DNA from: a virus
Direction: 5' to 3' (one strand)
Length of the DNA stretch: 58,863 nt
IMG/VR virus record: IMGVR_UViG_3300009034_000042
Location: 1-58,863 of that record
The notes under the pieces were generated by a model, which saw only the letters and a program-made list of their open reading frames with translations, did no database searches and was not told the DNA's origin. The position numbers were made by a program, and so were the translations under genes. This document shows positions 24,307 through 31,823 of the stretch, in pieces (positions within the stretch are counted from its first letter, which is position 1; the number at the start of each line of letters is the position of its first letter).

Positions 24307-24693
24307 CTAAGTAACGTAGGTTGAGTCGGGCTTTTTCTTTTTAGACTTCTTTACTTTCTTCGTTAATTTTCTATAAAAGACGGTTGCTTCAATTAGTTTC
24401 TTTTTGGTTACTTCCAAATCCAGCTTGAGAAAGTCTATAACAGCCCCCCTCATTTTTGGATAGAAAGCTTTATAATCTTTCAGTTGTAAACCATGAAGTT
24501 GCTCTATGTTAGAAATCCAAGCTTGCCAGCCTTTCACACTTATTATAATTCCATTTAAACATCTTGTTACTTCAAGAGCATAATCCATTCGGTCTTTTGG
24601 GTCAGCCTCGCCTAATTTCTCTATTAAATCAGAAAGCATTTTAATATAAAATTTAGTGTCTATTACGAATTGGGGTTCCTCTTCTTTCGACAT
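24307..24693 (-). CDS. Helical protein resembling archaeal DUF2153
   Basis: 128 residues, all helical: FYIKMLSDLIEKLGEADPKDRMDYALEVTRCLNGIIISVKGWQAWISN is similar in pattern (N-terminal helix, DR.D...V...LN..I.S..GW..W) to DUF2153 of thermophilic archaea as I remember it. The function of that family is unknown. The C-terminus is Lys-rich. Confidence 0.5.
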   Translation of the reverse strand: MSKEEEPQFVIDTKFYIKMLSDLIEKLGEADPKDRMDYALEVTRCLNGIIISVKGWQAWISNIEQLHGLQLKDYKAFYPKMRGAVIDFLKLDLEVTKKKLIEATVFYRKLTKKVKKSKKKKPDSTYVT

Positions 24694-24704
24694 TTAATCA
24701 CACC

Positions 24705-24959
24705 TTAAATGGGAAATAGATTGAGGACGCTTAGTACGTTTACTACCACGGCTAGAAGCGTAACACCGAAAACTGCCTTAGTAAGCCACTTAAGCCATTT
24801 TATTTCATTATCTGTCTTATCTTGGTTTTTTTTAACAAGAAAGAATTCTATAGCTACTGCTTTCTCCCATGGTGTCTTAGCCATTTTGAAGATTGTTTCT
24901 GGATTGTGGTAATTAGCTAACGCCATTAGAAACTCTTCGGATAAATCATCTTCTGGCAT
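24705..24959 (-). CDS. Tail-anchored membrane protein
   Basis: About 84 residues from MPEDDLS. A soluble helical part (EEFLMALANYHNPETIFKMAKTPWEKAVAIEFFLV) ends in one transmembrane segment (AVFGVTLLAVVVNVLSVLNLF). The start follows GTGATTATA, so the earlier GTG is not used. Function unknown; a holin-type role cannot be excluded. Confidence 0.6.
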   Translation of the reverse strand: MPEDDLSEEFLMALANYHNPETIFKMAKTPWEKAVAIEFFLVKKNQDKTDNEIKWLKWLTKAVFGVTLLAVVVNVLSVLNLFPI

Positions 24960-25007
24960 TATAATCAACTCTACTTATTATATGATGGAAGATGTTTATA
25001 AGGTTTT

Positions 25008-25298
25008 CTATCGCCACTTCTCAATAAGCTTTTCGTATTTTAGTTCTTTTTTAGATTTTTGTCTTGTCCTTACAAAGTAGATTCCGATTATTTCTCCTTC
25101 TTCTGTTTCTTGACCAACATACTCAAAACGCTTAAATTGTCTTTCAAATGTTGTTTCGTCTTTCCGCTTAATTATAGTTATCATTTCCCATAGTTTAAAT
25201 GGATTCCATTGTTTTTTAGATTTTCTTTTTTTGATTCGGTTACGTAGATATAACACAAAGATGATATAGATTGCAAATATTATTAATTGGAACCACAT
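25008..25298 (-). CDS. Membrane-anchored hypothetical protein
   Basis: About 96 residues from the ATG after GGTGATAAGA. One N-terminal transmembrane helix (FQLIIFAIYIIFVLYL), a basic stop-transfer region (RNRIKKRKSKKQW) and a soluble domain (FKRFEYVGQETEEGEIIGIYFV). Not recognised. Confidence 0.6.
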   Translation of the reverse strand: MWFQLIIFAIYIIFVLYLRNRIKKRKSKKQWNPFKLWEMITIIKRKDETTFERQFKRFEYVGQETEEGEIIGIYFVRTRQKSKKELKYEKLIEKWR

Positions 25299-25303
25299 TC
25301 TTA

Positions 25304-25672
25304 TCACCAGAAAAAGCTAAGATTATGCTCGAAGACTTTAAAGAATAACGTAAAGTAAACCGTCATGATAACTACCCAAATCCAGTAATGTATTTCACTA
25401 TTCAGTTTAAATCTTTTGATACCATAGTTAATTACAACTATTGGTAAAAGACTGAAGAGAAATCCGATGATAATTGCTGGAATTATGCCGATTTGCTGCA
25501 TTAAAAATCTTTGGATTGGATTAGCTTCTACTCCACCATGATAAGTTAAACCAAAATAGGTCAAAATCTTTTCACCAGCACTAAAGATAACTGTTAGAAT
25601 CTCCAACGCATAAAGACATAGTATTAGTCGTCTGAGTCGTTCTTTTGGTTCAACAAGCCACTTTTTTGTCAT
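25304..25672 (-). CDS. DUF5658-like membrane protein
   Basis: About 122 residues from the ATG after GGTGTTGATT. Three or four hydrophobic helices. The loop HGGVEANPIQRF contains the E-x-NP signature seen in DUF5658 and related small archaeal membrane proteins. Role unknown. It overlaps the next gene's ribosome-site region. Confidence 0.6.
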   Translation of the reverse strand: MTKKWLVEPKERLRRLILCLYALEILTVIFSAGEKILTYFGLTYHGGVEANPIQRFLMQQIGIIPAIIIGFLFSLLPIVVINYGIKRFKLNSEIHYWIWVVIMTVYFTLFFKVFEHNLSFFW

Positions 25673-25741
25673 AATCAACACCAAGTAATAATATAGTAAG
25701 AGTGGCTTAAAAGTTTTATTTAAATAGCTTCTTAAATCGCC

Positions 25742-26647
25742 CTAAAGCATAGGACAATCATGACTCTTCATATCGTCTTTAGATACCTCTATGATTTTTG
25801 CTGGTGGAACACTCGGCGGGCGAGACTTGTTATACTTCTTAGCCAATATTTTATAGGCTCGTGGATTCCAGCGAAAGATGTTTTCTTCCCAGCCCTTATA
25901 ACACGTACAAGTCCAACAACCATTACGAGTTTGTGTTTCATAAACCAAATTACGTGGAATATCATGATTAATGAGATAGTTTTCCACGTCAATAATAGTC
26001 CATAAAGCAATAGGATTGTAAACCCACATAGCGGGGCGAATCTTAAGTTTCTTCACATGATATATTTGCCCATATTTACCAGTATGCATTGCTCTAAGTC
26101 TGCTTTCAGATGCACGTAAACCACCCATGTCACCAGTTATTCCCTCTCGTATGTAATAGCCATATCTTGCAACTTCCTTAAGTAAATGACAACACCATGG
26201 TCTTTTATCAGATGCAAAACGGTTACGTGGGACTGTATATCTCTTTTTCTTACCAAATCCCATACTACGTGGTAAAGGCATACCGTGTTCAGCGGCTATC
26301 ACCCAGAAGTTGTCTTTAGGACGAGTTACAATAAGGTTAAGATTCCATAAATCCTCTATCAAATGAACATATTTCACATTCTCTGGAAATTCCACGCCAG
26401 TATTATTAAAAACCACTTTAATATCTGGCTTGACTTTTAAAGCCATGTGTAGAAGCGTAACACTACAATGACCACCAGAGAAACCTAAAACAAGTTTATT
26501 ACCATGTTTTTTTACAGCTTGTTTAATTATTTCTTCTGCTGTATAAATTGGGACTTGATTACGTTTGATTCCACGAAAAGCCATGGCTAAATTATTTGCT
26601 TCTCTCCTTATCCGTTTTTCTGGAATCACAACTCTATTGTTTACCAT
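25742..26647 (-). CDS. PAPS-reductase-like PP-loop protein
   Basis: 301 residues. The N-terminal PP-loop ATP pyrophosphatase motif reads LGFSGGHCSVTLLH (S57-S62). In canonical members the loop is SGGKDS, so the K-D pair is replaced by H-C. Further motifs are NNTGVEFP and the Cys-rich RPWCCHLLK and NGCWTCTCYKGW (about residues 245-255), suitable for an Fe-S cluster. Homologues include CysH and DndC, which activate sulfate or sulfur for DNA phosphorothioation. No other Dnd genes are in the window, so the substrate is open. Confidence 0.78.
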   Translation of the reverse strand: MVNNRVVIPEKRIRREANNLAMAFRGIKRNQVPIYTAEEIIKQAVKKHGNKLVLGFSGGHCSVTLLHMALKVKPDIKVVFNNTGVEFPENVKYVHLIEDLWNLNLIVTRPKDNFWVIAAEHGMPLPRSMGFGKKKRYTVPRNRFASDKRPWCCHLLKEVARYGYYIREGITGDMGGLRASESRLRAMHTGKYGQIYHVKKLKIRPAMWVYNPIALWTIIDVENYLINHDIPRNLVYETQTRNGCWTCTCYKGWEENIFRWNPRAYKILAKKYNKSRPPSVPPAKIIEVSKDDMKSHDCPML

Positions 26648-26660
26648 TTAACATTCTCTC

Positions 26661-27782
26661 CTAACTTTTATTTCTTCTATAATATTTACATTCACCTTTT
26701 AAACACCAACCATGTGCTTCTATTGTTTTGCAACGGTAGGGTGGAAATCCAGTTTTATGTTCTAGAAACCACCTAACTTGTGTCCTACTTGTTGATTCTT
26801 TAAAGTCTTTGAAGTTTCTACACAAATCTACTAATTGTTCTTCCCTTTCAAATCCACTATGGTAAGCTTCCATCAGAAATGCAAGTCGTTGTACATGTGT
26901 CATCTCTCCCACTTTAAGCCGCTCAGTAAAACATGGTCTCATTTGCCCTTGAAATCTCCCACCGCCATTTTTGAAGTCTTTTACCCCAGAGTTTATTCTT
27001 CTATTTTCTCTAGCAATTTTATTCTGGTAATATTCTTTAACAATTTTTACAGCATTTGTTACTCTATCTTCGCCCAAACCATAAGTTCGATAAAGGTCAA
27101 TGCCCCTAACCTTTGTCTGTTCCAATCTACGATTTAGAACTTGACATCTAATCCCACTTTTTTCGTGGAAAGTTAAAGGTACACGAGCCATCCTACATAT
27201 ATCGCCTAATGGTCCAAAATCTAAATACTTCCACTTCTTTCTGTCATCTTCATCCAATTCTCTATAAAGTTTGGGTATCCCTAATAAGGATAGGGCAATA
27301 ACACCAAAAATATCTTTTGCAAAATCGAAGTTTCTAGGTTCAAACTGGTAAATTCTTCTAAGGAAAACATAGACATGATAGCCTTTTCGAGTAGCTACCA
27401 AAAAAGGCTCAACATCGAGCATGTCTATAAACTTTAATACTTGCTCCTTCACCTTATATCTTTTAGCCTTTGTCATGTTCTGATTTTTCTTTAAGCCTTT
27501 ATAATCAAAATCGAAGAAAATCTTTTCTATTCCTAAAGGTAAATTATATTCTCGCATTGATTGACTTGTTATCCAACAAGCCGCCTTTTGTTCTTCACAC
27601 CATTTTATAAATTCTAAATATTGATTGGGAGATTGTGTAAATTGTCTCCTAGACTTTTCATGTCCTTTAGGATTCGTTCCAAATGGATGAGGAATATTAG
27701 AGCCAAGTTCTCTTCCATGTATTCCAAACCAATCTAGCCAAAACTTTTCTAAAGTCATGTCTGCATGAAATTTAATCGACAT
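26661..27782 (-). CDS. Archaeo-eukaryotic primase with PriL-like Fe-S domain
   Basis: About 373 residues. The start is placed at the ATG one base after the upstream stop; ten more codons are open upstream. The catalytic core has IFFDFDYKG (two metal-binding Asp) and, about 42 residues on, TRKGYHVYVFL (AEP His motif). The C-terminal 100 residues carry four spaced Cys (MRPCF, LCRNF, YRCKTIEAHGWCLKGEC), similar to the Fe-S domain of PriL, so PriS and PriL functions appear fused in one chain. It makes primers with the neighbouring ATPase. Confidence 0.85.
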   Translation of the reverse strand: MSIKFHADMTLEKFWLDWFGIHGRELGSNIPHPFGTNPKGHEKSRRQFTQSPNQYLEFIKWCEEQKAACWITSQSMREYNLPLGIEKIFFDFDYKGLKKNQNMTKAKRYKVKEQVLKFIDMLDVEPFLVATRKGYHVYVFLRRIYQFEPRNFDFAKDIFGVIALSLLGIPKLYRELDEDDRKKWKYLDFGPLGDICRMARVPLTFHEKSGIRCQVLNRRLEQTKVRGIDLYRTYGLGEDRVTNAVKIVKEYYQNKIARENRRINSGVKDFKNGGGRFQGQMRPCFTERLKVGEMTHVQRLAFLMEAYHSGFEREEQLVDLCRNFKDFKESTSRTQVRWFLEHKTGFPPYRCKTIEAHGWCLKGECKYYRRNKS

Positions 27783-27783
27783 G

Positions 27784-29295
27784 TTACATAACCCGCTGAT
27801 ATGTCTTGTCATTTGGTCGAAATATCTTACTTTCTCCCATTAGAATTTGTAATAGTCTAGTAATTTCATCATGCTGTATTTGTCCATTTGTCTGTTTGCA
27901 TAACTCGTCTAATGACATTGGGACAGTTAATAGATTTAATATAATATCAAACTTATCTTTATTATTGGTTGGGATTTGTCTCCCCAATAGTGTTTGATTT
28001 ATTTTAATACCATTCTCCTTTAAGTCTATGTTTTTCGATAACTTGAACTTTTGAGGCTTTCCAGACTTTCCAGTTGTCTCATCTTTGAAGATTAAACCGG
28101 AAGCCATCAAGCTTGGTATGATATACTTATTCAGTCTTCGCTGGCTGAGAGGTCTGTGAAATTCTCCGAGATAATTGGCTGAGATTTGCTCTTTTGTCAA
28201 ACCAGACCTATCTATATCATACTTCTCTAGAACCAGTTTATAGATTTGGTAAACTTCTGGGCTTACTCCCATCTCATTAGCATCACAAATAAAATCATAT
28301 AGAGAAAAACCAGCTTTTTCATCCATGGTATTTGCATGGATAACTATCTCCCCATTTGGAAGCTTGTCTACATCTCGGTTCCAATAGTTAAATATTGCCC
28401 AATATTTTATTAAGCTGATGAGTCTAACAAAATCTCTCATATGCCGTGGATGAAGATGTTCTCTAGATTTGATGAATTTATCAGCTAGTTTATCCACATC
28501 ATTTAATATAACGTCTCTAATATTTGCAGATTTAATTTCTACTATTCTATTTTGAAGCCATGTCCTTCCAACCATACCGCTTAGATATTTTAAGAATTCT
28601 GGCTTGTTTCCTTTTCTCTTTGCCGCAAGTCTAATGCCTTCCTCAATTTTCTCTGGAGCAATATCTGGACTTAAAACGAAGAATCTTGTTGATTCTTGAG
28701 CGTCCAATACTGGCGAAGCTGTACAGAATATAAATGTTGGGTATCCATATATAATAACTTTCCTAGCCCTAAATCCATACTTCATAGTTTTATCTGTAAT
28801 CTGGATTTGCATCTTCTTTTCATCATGACTCAATAAACTTCTAAGTCTAATTAAAAGCTTATCTGATGGCATATCTTTGAAGATGTATATTTGTTTTGCC
28901 ATGTCGATTTTGTAATGCTTAAGCCGTCTTTTCTTCTTTTTCTTACCATCCTTATCCTCTTCAAACCATGTTTCATAAAACGCTTCTCCATAAGCATGGT
29001 AAAATGATGTTGGACTTGCATAGCTAACTTTATGCACGTCTTCTTTTGGGAAATATTGAATAAGCTCTAATGGAATATAGCTTTTACCAGTAGAACTTTC
29101 CGATTTGAAAAGTATATTACTTTGCTCCTCATTGGTATAGGTTCCCAACATCACAAGAAAAGTTATTATTTTGTTTCCCCAGTCACGTTTAACGGTGACA
29201 TTAAGAATATCCGCTAAATCCTCAAGACTTAATTCCTTATCGATTGGAATCTGTCTTGCTAAATCCAACGTATTGAGACGGTCTTCCTCAGACAT
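27784..29295 (-). CDS. AAA+ ATPase, putative replicative helicase
   Basis: 503 residues. Walker A is NILFKSESSTGKS (65-72). The Walker B region IYIFKDMPSDKLL has D but not the usual DE pair. A sensor-like GYPTFIFCTASP and an arginine-rich segment (ESTRFFVLSPD) follow. The C-terminal third resembles winged-helix domains (LTKEQISANYLGEFHRPLSQRRLNKYIIPSLMASGLI). This primase-ATPase pair is common on archaeal viruses and plasmids. It is directly coupled to the primase gene and driven by two tandem CCGAAAC promoters. Confidence 0.72.
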   Translation of the reverse strand: MSEEDRLNTLDLARQIPIDKELSLEDLADILNVTVKRDWGNKIITFLVMLGTYTNEEQSNILFKSESSTGKSYIPLELIQYFPKEDVHKVSYASPTSFYHAYGEAFYETWFEEDKDGKKKKKRRLKHYKIDMAKQIYIFKDMPSDKLLIRLRSLLSHDEKKMQIQITDKTMKYGFRARKVIIYGYPTFIFCTASPVLDAQESTRFFVLSPDIAPEKIEEGIRLAAKRKGNKPEFLKYLSGMVGRTWLQNRIVEIKSANIRDVILNDVDKLADKFIKSREHLHPRHMRDFVRLISLIKYWAIFNYWNRDVDKLPNGEIVIHANTMDEKAGFSLYDFICDANEMGVSPEVYQIYKLVLEKYDIDRSGLTKEQISANYLGEFHRPLSQRRLNKYIIPSLMASGLIFKDETTGKSGKPQKFKLSKNIDLKENGIKINQTLLGRQIPTNNKDKFDIILNLLTVPMSLDELCKQTNGQIQHDEITRLLQILMGESKIFRPNDKTYQRVM

Positions 29296-29322
29296 TTACA
29301 TTCACACTCTATAGTGGGTATA

Positions 29323-29405
29323 TATGCCCCTTTTTACCCACCTTAATATAACTAAAGGGATATATTAATGTTTCGACTGTCAATCCGGATAGAAAAAGGG
29401 GCATA
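29323..29405. repeat. 13-bp inverted repeat around the replication promoters
   Basis: TATGCCCCTTTTT (29323-29335) and its exact complement AAAAAGGGGCATA (29393-29405), 57 nt apart, flank promoter copy 2 and overlap copy 3. Suitable as an operator that loops over both start sites, or as a hairpin in the leader. Confidence 0.6.
29357..29378 (-). promoter_or_regulatory. CCGAAAC-type promoter module, copy 2
   Basis: Minus strand AGTCGAAACATTAATATATC, about 65 nt before the helicase-like gene. It differs from copies 1 and 3 in a few bases and is followed, as in copy 1, by ATCC. Confidence 0.55.
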
Positions 29406-29419
29406 TTAGGGTTTCGGTA
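29398..29419 (-). promoter_or_regulatory. CCGAAAC-type promoter module, copy 3
   Basis: Minus strand TACCGAAACCCTAATATGCC, about 107 nt before the helicase-like gene and directly after the stop of the protease gene at 29422. Confidence 0.55.
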
Positions 29420-29421
29420 GA

Positions 29422-30354
29422 TTACTCAGTATCTTCGGGTTCTTTAGGAGCTTGTTTGTCTTTTGCGGCTTCATTAACTGAAATTTTGGATGGAAGTTCT
29501 GCTGGTGGAAGAAGTAGTTTCTTCTCTTCTTCAAGTCTTCTCTTCTCTCTTAGTTCTTCACATTGTTTACTGGTATAGTTCTTATCATAGATGAATTGGA
29601 ACAACTGGTCATCCCAGAATCTATAGATAGTTTCTATGGGGATTATGAATCCCATCCATGTAATTATGTCTACGTTGAAGCCTAACTGGTATCCGCTGAT
29701 TCTTGCAGTTATGCCAATATATTCATGTGTATCAACTAAGAAGTCACTTCCGCCACTATTACCGAATATCGTGTTTGCTGTTGAAAGCCAGTATGGTTCA
29801 TTCTCTATTATATCATGTTTCCCCATCAAACGTCCTTTGTTAAGAATAGGCTCATGACCCAATGAACAACCACAAGAATATAAACCCATTCCCAATTTAA
29901 CTGCACTAGATTCACCTTTCGGATAAAGCTTTGCAACATAAGGCATTTTTCTAGCTGTTATGAGTCTGAGTAGAGCAAGGTCGAATTGCTTGTCCCACGC
30001 CACGATTTCAGCGTTGTATTGTGTAGCACCAACGATACTACTCATTTCCTCATACTCAAAAATTTCAACTTGGACAAGTTCACGCACTTCTACTTCTATT
30101 GTACGCTCTGCAAATGGGTGTTTCTTCTTAACCATCTTTATTGCTCCTTCGATAACGTGATGACAAGTCATGACATAAGATTCATATTTGGGGTCTTCAC
30201 CATCTGCTAATTCTTGGTCTGGAATTGGCTGTGAATAAATTACCAGCCCAGAACCACCAGCTTTGCCCGCTCTCACACGTACTGTTGGATATATCATATC
30301 TTTGTGTTGTTTCCTAATTGGTCCGATTATTTCTTCACTAAATTTCTTAGTCAT
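29422..30354 (-). CDS. Trypsin-like serine protease
   Basis: 310 residues. The chymotrypsin-fold triad is visible in order: H66 in VMTCHHVIEG, D125 in QFDLALLRL and S200 in FGNSGGSDF. GGSGLVIYS and the final IPIETIYRFWDD match the domain edges. There is no signal peptide and no PDZ domain, unlike DegP. The last 60 residues are charged and disordered. Possible roles are virion maturation or cleavage of host proteins. It is a separate transcription unit with TATA (TTTAAATATC, around 30389-30396). Confidence 0.85.
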   Translation of the reverse strand: MTKKFSEEIIGPIRKQHKDMIYPTVRVRAGKAGGSGLVIYSQPIPDQELADGEDPKYESYVMTCHHVIEGAIKMVKKKHPFAERTIEVEVRELVQVEIFEYEEMSSIVGATQYNAEIVAWDKQFDLALLRLITARKMPYVAKLYPKGESSAVKLGMGLYSCGCSLGHEPILNKGRLMGKHDIIENEPYWLSTANTIFGNSGGSDFLVDTHEYIGITARISGYQLGFNVDIITWMGFIIPIETIYRFWDDQLFQFIYDKNYTSKQCEELREKRRLEEEKKLLLPPAELPSKISVNEAAKDKQAPKEPEDTE

Positions 30355-30421
30355 TTTTATCCATAATGATATAATCAGATGTGATATTTAAAGCTTTCCC
30401 TAAATGTTTTTATAATAGAAA

Positions 30422-31432
30422 TTAAGTCGTACTACAGATTAATACGATTCTTGCTTGCCATGGATAGTTATGGTCTTCATCCCTAGCCCAATTCCAATTT
30501 AGACTTTCTATCCACACCCAATCAATAAAACTATTATCAAAATCATAGAGTTCTACCCATCCAGCCAGACATTTACAATCTTCTAATTCTACCTTCTTGG
30601 TTCTTGTAGCTTTTATATCTAATATTATTTTCCTTGGAGTCCTAACCCAATATTCCGCCTCGGTTGTAGGTTTATTTCTCCTAACAATCTTTTTTACTGG
30701 AATTGACATGGCTTCTTCTTCATGCCAACTTAACACTCTTTCAATAGAAATGTCACCACAACCAGCAGAAGCTCCAGTAGCTATCCCTTTAAATCCAACT
30801 TCACCATCCCACACATCTGAAACATTATAACATTCCACATCGTCAATATCTTCCACAACTTGATTTCCAGCTCCACATTGAAATAGAAATTCTATTTGGT
30901 TCATTAGATTAGACGCATCGTAATTACTTAAACCAGTAACTTCATAAAACGGAGAACTCATATTATCTTTATAGAATCTTACAAATCCTTCTCCGCTTGG
31001 GCTTATTCTAAGTATTATTCTGAAGTGATACCAAGTATTAGAAGAAATTACCTCTGTTGTGTCTACCCATTGTTCCGTAACTCCATCATAATATACAATT
31101 CTAACTTTCCACGTTCCAGCATAGTTCCTTATTACCATCCCAGCATGAGTTCTACTACCAGTTTGACTTTGTAACTTTTTGAAGGCTCCTCTTGGAGAAA
31201 CTTCTACTTGATGAATTCTATTATACCAGTCAAGATAATATGTTATGTAACCAGCAGTTATGTTTTCTTGTAGAAAACTCTGTTCAGCACCGCTAAGGTC
31301 TGCATCCAAACCGAAACTGCCAGTATATGCGGCACCGGCGTGAACACTAAAATTACTTGGATTGTTTACTACATCCCATTTGCTTAGGTCACCCGTCTCA
31401 AAGTCGTCCGTAAATAGATATATTATTGCCAT
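30422..31432 (-). CDS. Tail/baseplate protein with lectin-like N-terminal domain
   Basis: 336 residues. Residues 1-200 look like a concanavalin/LamG jelly roll (DDFETGDLSKWDVV, SFGLDADLSG, TWYHFRIILRISPSGEGFVRFYKD). Residues 220-336 form a second domain (VLSWHEEEAMSIPVKKIVRR...RTPRKIILDIKA...FIDWVWIESLNW) paralogous to the whole protein at 31445-31822. A lectin module on a tail domain points to host binding. It is the last gene of the tail operon. Confidence 0.65.
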   Translation of the reverse strand: MAIIYLFTDDFETGDLSKWDVVNNPSNFSVHAGAAYTGSFGLDADLSGAEQSFLQENITAGYITYYLDWYNRIHQVEVSPRGAFKKLQSQTGSRTHAGMVIRNYAGTWKVRIVYYDGVTEQWVDTTEVISSNTWYHFRIILRISPSGEGFVRFYKDNMSSPFYEVTGLSNYDASNLMNQIEFLFQCGAGNQVVEDIDDVECYNVSDVWDGEVGFKGIATGASAGCGDISIERVLSWHEEEAMSIPVKKIVRRNKPTTEAEYWVRTPRKIILDIKATRTKKVELEDCKCLAGWVELYDFDNSFIDWVWIESLNWNWARDEDHNYPWQARIVLICSTT

Positions 31433-31444
31433 TTTTCTCCACCT

Positions 31445-31822
31445 TTACGTTTGACTACATATTAGGTTAATTGTTCCTAACCACCGATGGGTTGTATCTA
31501 CATCTCCACGCCAATCATGAGTTATTTTTTCTATCCACACATAATCAATAAAGTCCGAGTTAGCCTCATTACAAACTCCAGTAGCATGGAAATCACAAAG
31601 TGGTTGCCAACAATGTTCATTCTTTAAGTTTCTAAGCTGAGTTTTTTCCGCTGGGGTTAGTCTAGTAGTAATAATTATTCTCTTTGGAGTTCTAGTAAAG
31701 TAATCACTTTGTGTTGTTGGAGCAAGTTTTCTAACTGGTTTTTTAATCGGTATTGTAATAACGTTCTCTTCTTCCCAGCTAAGAACGTTGTTTAAATCCA
31801 TAGTTCCAAGTTTAACTACCAT
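31445..31822 (-). CDS. Tail/baseplate protein, single-domain paralogue
   Basis: 125 residues, beta-rich: VLSWEEENVITIPIKKPVRK, RTPKRIIITTRLT, FIDYVWIEKITHDW, INLICS. These segments align in order with the C-terminal domain of the next gene, so one is a duplication that gained a lectin domain. It lies directly after the hub gene, where distal-tail proteins are usually found. Confidence 0.65.
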   Translation of the reverse strand: MVVKLGTMDLNNVLSWEEENVITIPIKKPVRKLAPTTQSDYFTRTPKRIIITTRLTPAEKTQLRNLKNEHCWQPLCDFHATGVCNEANSDFIDYVWIEKITHDWRGDVDTTHRWLGTINLICSQT

Positions 31823-31823
31823 T

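Noticed and set aside
25742-26647. Full Dnd phosphorothioation system
   Set aside because: Only a DndC/CysH-like protein is present; no DndA, DndD or DndE-like gene is in the window.
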